Of a stretch of DNA of 64,000 nt, positions 10,602 through 20,560 are shown in pieces. The notes under the pieces are model-generated. The model ran no database searches. It was not told the DNA's origin and saw nothing but the letters and a program-made list of their open reading frames with translations. This stretch comes from Rhizophagus irregularis (Eukaryota > Glomeromycota > Glomeromycetes > Glomerales > Glomeraceae): positions 682,001 to 746,000 of the forward strand of contig NC_089458.1 in NCBI RefSeq assembly GCF_026210795.1, in the 5' to 3' direction. The translations under genes were made by a program, and so were the position numbers. Each line of letters opens with the position of its first letter. The stretch's first letter is position 1.

Positions 10602-11186
10602 TTAAAATAATAAAATAAAAAATAAAAAATCAATGACGTCGGTGAGAGCGCCTGCGCTCTCGGTGGTAGTAGGGGATCGGGAGCGAGAGCGCCTGCGCTC
10701 TCTATACTTGTATATCTTACGATCCATCCTATTTCTCTGGGCGGCCTGGACTAATGCTTAAAACAAAGCAAGTATTAATATAAATGCAATGAATTAATGA
10801 AAAAATCAGTTAAATAATAAATACTTACGCTCCACTCTCCAAAACTCGTCAGAGAGTTCCTGGTGGAATCTCTCGTCATGCAAAGTCAGGGTACGAGTGG
10901 GATATCCTTCAGGATTTCTGTTTATTAATCTCTCTAAATTCTCGTACCCCGACTTTAGCGCATTCCATTTCTCTCTACATTGTTTTCTAGTTGGCCTGAA
11001 TATGTGGTTGTTTCGTATATCACGAGCAATTCTACGCCATAATTGGTTTTGGTCATATAACCTCGTTGTGGTGAATAAGGGCTGAGCAGGGCCCGGACGA
11101 ACCGCTGAAGGAATGGGGTCAAAGCAGCGTCAATCGGGCCATTGAATGTATACTGGAAGATTTGCGTTTAAGTTTAATGCTGCCAT
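10602..11186 (-). pseudogene. Myb/SANT-like DNA-binding protein gene with one in-frame stop
   Basis: Exon 1 (10829-11186) opens with ATG and reads MAALNLNANLPVYIQWPD, then a TGA, then in the same frame PSAVRPGPAQPLFTTTRL and the conserved part QLWRRIARDIRNNHIF, RPTRKQCREKWNALKSGYEN, LERLINRNPEGYPT and LSDEFWRVE. The spaced Trp residues, the IA..I helix and the QC+EKWNALK helix are typical of Myb/SANT-like domains. A GTAAGT donor at 10828 leads to exon 2 (from about 10750 or 10756), which encodes a basic Arg/Ser-rich tail (RERRRSRSRSPTTT) ending at 10602. Without the TGA the product would be about 168-170 residues. It may be a pseudogene, a downstream start may be used, or the base may be a sequencing error. 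Confidence 0.6.
10645..10705. repeat. Two copies of an 18-bp near-palindrome
   Basis: GAGAGCGCCTGCGCTCTC occurs twice, about 42 bp apart, inside exon 2 of the SANT-like gene. Each copy has 8-bp self-complementary arms around a 2-base centre. This is among the most GC-rich sequence in the window. In the protein the copies fall in the Arg/Ser tail and beside it, in different frames. Confidence 0.85.
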
Positions 11187-11255
11187 TATTAAATATTATT
11201 AGTTTGATGGGGAAAATGTCAAGAAAAGGCTCTATATTTATAATAAATTTATTAT

Positions 11256-11655
11256 GATTTCTTTAAGTTTATTTTTACGATCTTGTCTAAATTTTTTAGT
11301 TCTAATGCAATCATCCTTAATTAATTTATTTAACATTGAATACACACATAATTTTTTTTTGATTTCTTTGAGTTTATTTTTACGATCTTGTCTAAATTTT
11401 TTAGTTCTAATGCAATCATCCTTAATTAATTTATTTAACAATGAATACGCACATAATTTTTTTTTGATTTCTTTGAGTTTATTTTTACGATCTTGTCTAG
11501 TTCTAATGCAATCATCTTTAATTAATTTATTTAACATTGAATACACACATATTTTTTTTTGATTTCTTTGAGTTTATTTTTACGATCTTGCCTAAATTTT
11601 TTAGTTCTAATGCAATCATCTTTAATTAATTTATTTAACATTGAATACACTCAAT
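11256..11655. repeat. 105-bp tandem repeat, four copies
   Basis: Units start at 11256, 11361, 11466 and 11561, giving periods of 105, 105 and 95. The third unit lacks about 10 bases of the TAAATTTTTTAG segment. Each unit contains ACGATCTTGTCTAAATTTT, TAGTTCTAATGCAATCATC and TTAATTTATTTAACATTGAA. Because 105 is a multiple of three, open frames run through the array on both strands. On the minus strand these give a Lys-rich repeat (LNKLIKDDCIRT and RQDRKNKLKEI). I see no evidence that it is a gene, but it lies just upstream of the SANT-like start. Confidence 0.9.
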
Positions 11656-12873
11656 TTTTTGATTTATCAATTTATTTTAAAAATATAATTATAGTAATAC
11701 TGCATTAATTAATATATATAAATAAAAATAAATAAACAAATTCTATTAATAAAAAATGAGTTAAAATGTTATCTTTATACTTTATAATTATAAAATATAA
11801 TATTTTAAATCACGCATGTCCTTCCTTGATTATATTTCATATTACACTGCGATGATATATTACAATTATACTGAATTTTAAGCTAACCTTAATTTACACC
11901 GTAAGGAACTTAATTTGATCTTAATTTACTCCGTTTTAGGAATATTATCGAACAATTAAACAAATGATTAGTTGCACATGACTTGTATTATTTGAATAGT
12001 TGATACTTTATATACCGATATTTGATTACACCAATATGTATTAAAACTCTTTCCTATCAGTAATTTCACAATTTCAATCAATATATCGGTATTTTTCAAA
12101 TATCGTTGTAAGTCGACTACTGTAGATCCCATCTATTTTTTATGTAATCAATCCAGAGGCTTACACTAAATAGATATGGCTTAGTTAGATAGGATCATCA
12201 CATGGTTCATTGGCTCAGTTATTTTTCCGTCAAGAGTTTATAAATTTTTTTTTCTTGCATGTCATCGTATCACACATAAAAATGGAAATTCAAAACGTAA
12301 TATTCCATTAATTTCTTCTCACTCCTTTTCTTCTACCGATCATTTTTCTTCTCACTCCTTTTCTTCTACCGATCATTTTTCTTCTCACCTTTCCATTATT
12401 TTTCTTCTCATTCCACGTATAGCCTGAAAAATATAATAAATTTGAAACCGTAAAATCGATTTGGGTAATCTTCCATGTAAAAAAAAATTTCACTGAATGA
12501 AATTTGATATTGTAATAATTTATTTATATTAATTAAATTTAATTTTTGATCTTCTAGAAATCATAATTTTTAGTTTTCCCATCTCCTGATATTTTTAACT
12601 GATCCTGCATTTTACACGATACACAATGATATTAAGATCATGTATATTTTCCAATTAAATACTACAATCATAATTACAATAGCTAAAATCTCAAAATTAT
12701 ATCATGATAACCTCGCCCTTTTTTTTGTTCATTCAATATTTATCATCTACTTTTTTGAGCAAGAAAGTTGCTCTACATTTTTTATTCATTCATATTTTCT
12801 CGATAAATATCACCTACTTTTAAACAAAAAGGTTGTTCCACTTTTTTTTTCGCTCATATTTTTTTTTTATATT
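11656..12873. other. Spacer upstream of the 12.9-kb orphan gene
   Basis: AT-rich DNA with no convincing gene. At 12315-12420 a pyrimidine-rich 34-bp unit of the type TTCTTCTCACTCCTTTTCTT is repeated about two and a half times. At 12715-12850 a diverged direct repeat (TTTTTTCATTCATATTT and ATCACCTACTTTT words) precedes the start codon of the next gene. Confidence 0.55.
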
Positions 12874-13903
12874 ATGACGACTAAACGTAAATTACCTAAT
12901 AAATCGTCTGATGATAATCAAGAAATGGAAGTTGAAGGAGGTATGTAGATATAACTCTTTTGTAAATTTATAGTAAGTTTTGCTTATATAGTTATATGTA
13001 AGAAGAATAATTAATAAATACCAAAAATATGTATAATAGGATCAAAAAGAAAACAAATTACGAAAAAAAGAAGAGATATTGACATTGAGAAAGCCAATCA
13101 GTTGATGAAAAAAAGTAAAAATAGTAATAAAGAAGCTGCCGAATCTGCTGATAAAGAAGTTATAGTAGTAAATGAAAAAAGAAGTAATGATGATGATGAT
13201 GATGATGATGATGAGAGTAAGACGGAAGATCATAAAAAACCCGAAGTATTTCAATCAAAGTCAAATTTAGAAATAGTTGCTTGGCTCGTCGACCATCCGG
13301 AAATTTTAAGATTGGCACTAGAAATGAACAATACGGATGTTGCTATCTCATCATCCAGTAAAATTACGGACGTAAGTATTAAATTAACATGATTTTATTA
13401 TGTCTAAATCTTTTAAATAATGTATTTTTAATATTTTAGGATAAAATTCGTCTATGGGACGAAAGTGTCAAGTGTCTTTTTTTACGTGCAAGAAGTCCGC
13501 GTGGTGAAGTTTTTGATGAGTTGATAACAAAAATTTTCAAAATAAAAATACATTTGAACGAAGCTAAAAGCTACCTCGAAAAAACCCGAAAATTTTTTAT
13601 CGATTTCAGAAATAAGTTTAACCAAATTATTTTAACTTCTGTAGAAGAATTTAAAGAAATAAGAAAAAACAGGTATTTATTTAATTGTTTCGTAGCTAAC
13701 CAAATAGTGCTGTTTGTATTAATTATTAATTTAATTATAGAGCATCTACTGGAAGTTTATCTCAAAAGGAACTTATAGATTACGTTGATGAAGAATTTGT
13801 CCAAAAGATTTTAAGCCGACAGCTTGTAGCTGTTAATATTTCAGAATTAACAAGAAATGGAGGATTCAATACCTTGGTTGATTTCGTAGTTAGAAACCTT
13901 TAA
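12874..13903 (+). CDS. Orphan nuclear-type protein gene, four exons
   Basis: The exons are 12874-12940, 13040-13371, 13440-13672 and 13741-13903, all with GT-AG borders. Together they give 795 nt, or 264 residues plus stop. The product starts MTTKRKLPNKSSDDNQEMEV, continues with basic clusters (SKRKQITKKRRDIDIEKAN) and an eight-Asp run, then a helical part (LEIVAWLVDHPEILRLALEM), and ends in VDEEFVQKILSRQLVAVNIS and FNTLVDFVVRNL. The basic clusters suggest a nuclear protein. I do not recognise the family. Directly after the stop another frame stays coding-like (ETFKVSWNGKNLSAVKELDN) up to a GTAAGT at about 14011. The present stop may therefore result from a one-base insertion near 13891. Confidence 0.65.
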
Positions 13904-15372
13904 GGTTTCGTGGAACGGAAAAAATTTGTCCGCCGTTAAAGAATTAGATAATATGACCAAAAAATTAATGATCCCTTCTAGGAGCGGAAATAAGATCGTT
14001 GATTCTTTATCGGTAAGTTATTTTATTTATACTGTACTGATACTTCATATCCTTTAATCATAGTTATTAATAATAATATTAAATTATACATAGTTATAAA
14101 TCTTAGCAAACGCTCTAATTTTTTTATAAAATTATGCATTTTATAACGATATTACATTGAATAAATTTAGTAAATTTTACAAGCAAACGATAATATGAAA
14201 CATCATTATTCTAAACATTATACCATAATGTCGAGTGATAATAATATAAAATAAAATGGATGTATAAAACTATAAAATGTTTGTCTAAGATATAACATTT
14301 TCAAGTTTAAAAAGTAATTGTTGTTTTGTTAAAAATGGAATGGTTATTATATGACGTTTCTTCTTTAGTATATACGGCCTAAATATCTCTATATATTTGA
14401 CGTTCTTATACAGATCAAAAAGAATACATTCGTGTAACATTTGCGTAAAGTAAGAACTTTAAAGTTTAAGCCAATTCTGACTGGTAATTTACAAAATAAC
14501 AAACACATTTCTTAAAAAAAATTCTGAATCAGAATACTTTTCCGGTTTCCATCTTCGATTCTGCAAAAAATTGAAAAGTTCAGGTGATAATTTAAGAAAT
14601 ATCCACCTATAAAGAGACTAAACAATTATCAGGTTGGTCAAGTTCGTGTAATACCAAATTTAATAAATTGTCTGATTAAATGATCGCGTATATTAAATGA
14701 TCGCGTATATTATAAGGCTATAAGGCCTATTAATTCCTAAAAAGTCAATTTAACCACTATTTTATTTAACCGCTATTTATTTGTACGTTTTTTTTTTTTG
14801 AAAAAAAAAAACTTTTTTCTGAAAGTAGAGTCTTCCTCCTATACCGTTTGCCGTCATGCATAGTGTGTTATAGTAAAAGGCGGACTTGAATTATATAGGT
14901 GTAAGCTTATGTTATATAGGCGTAAAGCTTATATAATTAACGCAACGAAAATCCTTTAATCAAAGGTTAAAATAGGCATGATGGGATATTCTCATATATC
15001 ATGAGCTCTGTCTGTTCAAAGTGTCATTTTATATATAATTAAGTAGGCTTAAGTCGTAAGTAATTTTTTTATAACATTGATTATTGGAGAATTAAGTGGC
15101 AAAAATAATTTTTAGTTTGTAAGACTTTTAACTCCATACCAACTTGTGTGTGTTTGGCGTGTAATTAATTTCCTAACCCTTAGACCCACTCGTGGGTTAG
15201 GTAGGTTGCTTTGCACTTCTTGCAGCCTACCTTATAATGGGTTTTAGGTCCACGTTTGCCCATTTAAAATTTATTAAACAGGATGTCATTCGTCCAAACA
15301 CATTGCAACGTTTGTTGATGAAGCTATAGTTGTCTAATAAAAGTTCGCTTTGCCAGGCAATTTATGGTGAAT
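13904..15372. other. Spacer after the orphan gene
   Basis: The first 110 bases look like a frame-shifted coding tail of the preceding gene. The rest has no credible gene. Short inverted repeats occur at 15172-15200 (CCTAACCC facing GGGTTAGG, enclosing ACCCACTCGTGGGT) and just after (GGTAGGTTGC facing GCAGCCTACC). Confidence 0.5.
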
Positions 15373-15678
15373 TCAATGGATCAAATTACAAACAACAATA
15401 ATGCAGTCATATGAGAATTCCAGGCCAAAGAATAAGGGTGAATTGTCAAAGTTGAGAATATATTTGTATTTTTTTTTTAAAGCCGTCATTCTCATGAACT
15501 TTTTCATTGTATCACCAAATTCAATGATTTTGGTAATGATGAAACTGCAGTTGTTTATAGGGGTTTCCCGCCAAACTTCTGAGGTGAATTTATGTCTGGT
15601 GTTTTCGAATATACTTATCCTTTTTGCAATAGAGTCGTAGCGAGTCTTCTTAAAGCGTACCTGTGACACCCCATCCAA
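15373..15678 (-). CDS. Unrecognised 101-codon open frame
   Basis: The frame starts MDGVSQVRFKKTRYDSIAKR and continues RISIFENTRHKFTSEVWRET. Coding-like residues extend upstream of the ATG (YLALDSATLPK) until a TGA. Composition is more protein-like than the local background, but the C-terminal third is poor. It may be a remnant of a repeated element rather than a cellular gene. I do not recognise it. Confidence 0.3.
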   Translation of the reverse strand: MDGVSQVRFKKTRYDSIAKRISIFENTRHKFTSEVWRETPINNCSFIITKIIEFGDTMKKFMRMTALKKKYKYILNFDNSPLFFGLEFSYDCIIVVCNLIH

Positions 15679-15979
15679 CTTGGGCAGTGTCGCTGAATCT
15701 AAAGCAAGGTACCCAGTTAATCCTCAACTTTGGGTTGATGAGTTATGATTCTGGAGTATTAAGGCATAATGTTTTGACTTACATCACCAATTTAACTCAT
15801 AATTCTAATTTATTGAATTAGTTTATTATAGATTTATTGATATTTTTTTTATCTGTTATATAATATTTAAACTAATGTATACTTTATCTGTAATTAAAAT
15901 TGTTATTGTAATAAATAACCGGTAACTTAATCTATTGAAATCAACTTTTAAATTAGATTACAAATTATTAAAATATTAT

Positions 15980-16780
15980 AAAACGATATTTGATTGATTT
16001 GATATTTTTAAAGGTAAATTCAATATTTATAGATAATATCATTTTGATATTATTATTTTGATACTGAATTAATATTATATCGATATTGCATTTATTAAAA
16101 AAAATCATTATTGTTATAACAATATCAAAATGATATCGTTTCATTATTTGTCAATATCGATTAGATAATTATAAAGTGATATCTTTATGATATTATATTG
16201 ACATTGACATAATATCAAAATGATATCATATTAATATCGTATTTACTTTCTATTTTTCATTATTGTTATAACAATATCGAAATGATATCAATTTGATGTT
16301 TCGTCAATATCGTTATGATGTCGATTAGATAATTATAAAGTGATATCTTTACGATATCATATTGATATTGAATTAATGTTAGAACGATATCATATTAATA
16401 TCGTATTTACTTTCTATTTTTCATTATTGTTATAACAATTAACAATATCGAAATAATATCAATTTGATGTTTCGTTAATATCGTTATAATGTCGATTAGA
16501 TAATTATAAAGTGATATCTTTACGATATCATATTGATATTGAATTAATGTTAGAACGATATCATATTAATATCGTATTTACTTCCCATTTTTCAAAAAAT
16601 TCATTGTTGTTATAACAATATTGAAATGATATCGATCTGATATTTTTTCAAACAAATATCTTTACGATATCATTTTGATATATTGAATTAATATTGAAAT
16701 GATATCATTGCGATATCATAATGATATCATTTGCAAATCGATATCGCCACGATATTTATTTAACATCATTATTATATCAA
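15980..16780. repeat. GATATC/ATTGATATTG palindrome-rich array
   Basis: Dense GATATC, ATATCGT and AACGATATCATATTAATATC words are arranged in two to three degenerate units of about 173 bp. Shared starts CTATTTTTCATTATTGTT lie near 16250 and 16423, and shared cores ATAATTATAAAGTGATATC near 16330 and 16505. The element is full of short palindromes. It is related in vocabulary, but not in unit, to the array at 3.3-4.1 kb. Confidence 0.75.
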
Positions 16781-16848
16781 TTCGGTATTGTTTAAAAATT
16801 CAAGGTTTCTGTAAAGTACTTAAAATATTTTTACATTAAAAGTTGAAA

Positions 16849-16993
16849 ATTGCTAAAGCTCACCAGCGGTGATTATCACCATACCAGCATTAAGATGCAC
16901 TTTTGGCCTGAATTAAAATTTAATAAAATACTGACCAGTATTATATCATAAATTCATTACTGGTGACCATCACTACTGGTGATATTTAGCAAT
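16849..16993 (+). mobile_element. 145-bp MITE (ACTGGTGA family), copy A
   Basis: The ends are inverted: ATTGCTAAAGCTCACCAGCG on the left and CTACTGGTGATATTTAGCAAT on the right. Diverged copies in the opposite orientation lie at 53165-53267 (partial) and 54758-54910. Shared core words include GTGCATTTTAATGCTGGTAT in those copies and its complement here. No coding capacity. Another MITE starts 8 bp downstream. Confidence 0.75.
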
Positions 16994-17001
16994 ACCCTTA
17001 A

Positions 17002-17282
17002 CACTGGTAAAAAAATGGTCTATCCTACATATATCCTACACATATCTTACATATATCAGGTACTCAAAATGTAGAAAATCATACACAAATAATACACATA
17101 TCATACACATATCGGGTACTTATATATATATAGTATACCTATTAGGTACCTGATATATGTATGATATATATATTAGTACCTGATATGTGTATGATATGTG
17201 TATTATTTGTGTATGATTTTCTACATTTTGAGTATCCAATATGTGTAAGATATGTGTAGGATAAATCATTTTTTTACCAGTG
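17002..17282. mobile_element. CACTG-ended palindromic MITE, copy 2
   Basis: This 281-bp element has the same ends and core as the one at 2477-2755 (CACTGGTAAAAAAATG and its complement, with the core word GAAAATCATACACAAATAAT). It is flanked by the 3-bp direct repeat TAA. The central asymmetrical part is inverted relative to copy 1. Confidence 0.82.
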
Positions 17283-17439
17283 TAAAAGTTTATAACAATT
17301 TATTAATTTTTAATTTATTAATTAAATAAAACAAATCCATACTATTTAAAATACTAAATATTTTTTTTTTTTGCAAGGTAGTGCAATTCATGAGTTTATT
17401 AGTTATATGAAATTACAGGATTGTCTGCTAAGTGTATAA

Positions 17440-17579
17440 CTAATCTATTAAAACTCTGAACCAGTTCCCCATCCTATAGATTGCTTCTGTGCCCTACCAT
17501 CACCAATATAAAATTCACCTATATCCTCCTATAGTAGCTATCAGATTATATAGGATCATTATTATCATATGGCTTCAGT
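17440..17579 (-). pseudogene. Downstream part of the gene split by the 9.3-kb element
   Basis: On the minus strand this flank reads (with stop codons) PYDNND, then in a clean stretch EFYIGDGRAQKQSIGW and GTGSEF before a stop near 17451. The upstream part of the same gene ends at 26888 with VVKAHTEA. The two parts abut the two copies of the 8-bp duplication GCTTCAGT, so they were contiguous before the insertion. The frame is degraded here. The protein family is unknown to me, but this type of C-terminal end fits Rhizophagus transposon-linked proteins. Confidence 0.55.
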
Positions 17580-20560
17580 AAGACCTGAAAAACTTCTAAT
17601 AGGGGTTACCGCCAAACATGATTCGAGGCTATAATTAATTTTCAAAAAGGTCACCGCCAAATTAATTAGTAAAAGTCACGTGTTGGTTCGCAACAATAAG
17701 AATTTTTTTGTGAAAATCTTTCCTTTCTTGGCCCTATTACTATATTTGAAATAGAAACATGTGAGTAAACAGCAAAACAACCAATCATATTATGGTTCGC
17801 ACTCCTTATACGCTGATCGGCTCATCTCACTAAATAAGTTTATGTGATGTTGACGAGTTGTACCACCCAAGATCGTGAGTTGTACCACTGGTGTACCACC
17901 CAAAAATGTGTGATAAAAAAAACTCCCACCAAAAAAGTACCAAAAACGCGTGAAAAAAAAAGAAATCCAATAACCGCACAGGACATAACCTTTTCGCTAT
18001 TGAAATCGCAAGTTCAGATCAGTTTTAGATCAGTTTCATTTTGAAATTAACAAAATTAAGAAATATTATAAAAAGTAGTCTTATACAAACCTTTATAAAT
18101 AGTTGCACTTAAAACGAAGTTTAGTCACATTTTATAAAAGAATTGCACCATGGTGAGTTAGCAATAATATAATTATTGTTAGATTTTTGCTAAATTTCTT
18201 ATAATTTATATAGGTCGCCAGAGTTTTTTGTCATGATTATCCTAATAATCCTTACATAGATGCCTTATACTCTATCGGAAATGTTCATTCAAGCGTATAG
18301 TAATAGCACTGATACTATCCACAAAATATTAAATACACGCAAAAAAGTAGTAGGAGCATCGTTCAATATCAAATTCCAGATGGATACATCATAGAAACGG
18401 AAGCTGCAAACAAAGCAATACGTTGTGAAACGAACTACATCCCGGTAAATAAAGTGAGTGATGATCTTAAACTAATAAGCGTAATTTGTTATCTGTTATA
18501 TAACAAAATCATTTATTAATGTGAACAAGGTTTTATACACTATAACATGGAAAGAAAGACGGGCAGAATATTCAATATCTAGTGAACGATCAGCAAGTGG
18601 GGCAATAAATGCTTTTTTAAAGGTAAATTTTTAGAAATTAGAAATTATTTAATGTATTAATTATTATGTCTAACTATAATTTCTAAAAATATTAAAAATG
18701 TAACATCTATTTTTATAGAGAATTAGCCGAGAAAATTCTAGACTTTCTGGGATACATGTTTTTGGATTAGATATTGAAATATTACATCAAGCACGAACTG
18801 AAGAATTAACTATAGCAAAAACTACTAATATTGACAAAAGAAAGCGACCCCTTAGTGAAGTATCAGTATCATAACAAAATAAACGATATGCATCATTTGG
18901 GAGAGATGCTCACAAGAAAATCAAACAGCTTATTTTACAACATCGGATGGTTTCAGAGTCCGGGGAGCCAATTCACTTACGTAATATGGAATTGGAATAT
19001 GAAGATCATATTATTAATATAAAATACAATCTATTATTAGATCATATAAAATTAGATGCCTATGTGCGTGCCTGTGATGAAGCTTTATTAGGACGTGATG
19101 GTTACCGAAGGCTTGCTGCTGTAGAAGCACGATTGACACGTGAATATCAAGTTGCACAAAGAAGAATAGAAATTACAAAATTAATCAATGAACAAATACC
19201 AATCGGAACAATTAATCTTAATAAAGAGGTTAATCAACTTGATGACGATGATGAACATCAAAGCAATCCTGATGGAATCATGGTTGATGAACAAGAAATT
19301 GGTAATGGTGTTTATCGATCTATTAGAAATCTTCTTCAAATATTTATTCCTATTTGGAATGAATCAAATCCTCCAATTCTTCAACCAGGAGATACAATTA
19401 ATTTGAAACTTGGTGGAAACGGTAGAAATGTGGGCCGCAAACAGAATCATGTGATGTTAACTATTTGTTTATTAAATGAAAAAGATGAAGTATTAAAACT
19501 AGATCATCAGTATAGGTAGTATTAATTTTGTAATTTTTTAGAACATTTATTAAATAATGAGAAATTAGTATTTGCCTTTTTATAGGTAAAGAAAAATATG
19601 AAACATTAGCTAAAGTTGGAAATCTATTTAAGTATCAGCTCCAAGATCTTCAAGAAAATGGAATATCTGTTGATGGTGTGCATTGGCCAATTGAATTATA
19701 TTTTTCTGGTGACTGGAAATTTACTATGTATAATATAATGGGATTAAATACACCAAATGCAAGATATTTTTGCCTATATTGTGATTGTGAAGCAAGTAAT
19801 CATTGGAATGTAGATTTATGTTGTTCAATTAATAAAAATACAAAGTGTAAGTGTAAACTTATTAAAATAATTTATGTTAAATTAATTATAAACATTATTT
19901 TAAATTAACAGGTCAAAAAAAACCACCTTTATTTCCTGCTATTAAGCAAGAAAATTACATTCCAGACGAATTACATCTATTATTACGTATTTCAGATGTG
20001 TTAATGGAATGTTTTTTTAATGATTTATTCAAAAAAAGGGAATTTGAACGAGAAATTAAAAATCAAATAGAACAAACCATGAAGTCAATTAAAGTTCATT
20101 TTGAATTTTTTAAATCAAGATCAAATAGTGGCAAGTGGGACTGGACCTCATTAATGGGACCTGACAAGAAAAAGGTTTTGCAACATTTCCCTATTGTTAA
20201 TTTTATTTCAGGAAAACGGGGTGTGACGGAAACATGTACTGTATGGATTCCTATGTATGTATGTATGGTGGTCAATGTATGGTATACGGTGTACTTTTCA
20301 TACATACATACTTTTTTATTAAATTATATAATTAGAGAAAACGTATGTATGTATGAAAATAAAATTTCACGTGACTATACATTGAATTCGGAAATTTTTA
20401 TAAAAAAAAATCCCTACTGACTACTTCACGTTTTTTATTTTTTTTTTAAAAAAAATTTTTTTTCATGTATTAGAACTGTAAACGCAATTTATATTTTCTT
20501 TATTATGATTTATAAACGTATTATTATAAATTTAACAAAAAAATCTAAATATATTTTTTT

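Noticed and set aside
12308-12493. 61-codon minus-strand frame with RRKMIGRRKGV repeats
   Set aside because: It merely translates the 34-bp pyrimidine repeat; no conserved context.
12640-12873. Upstream part of a longer frame before the orphan gene start
   Set aside because: Phe/Ile-rich translation of AT-rich leader; the protein-like part begins at the ATG at 12874.
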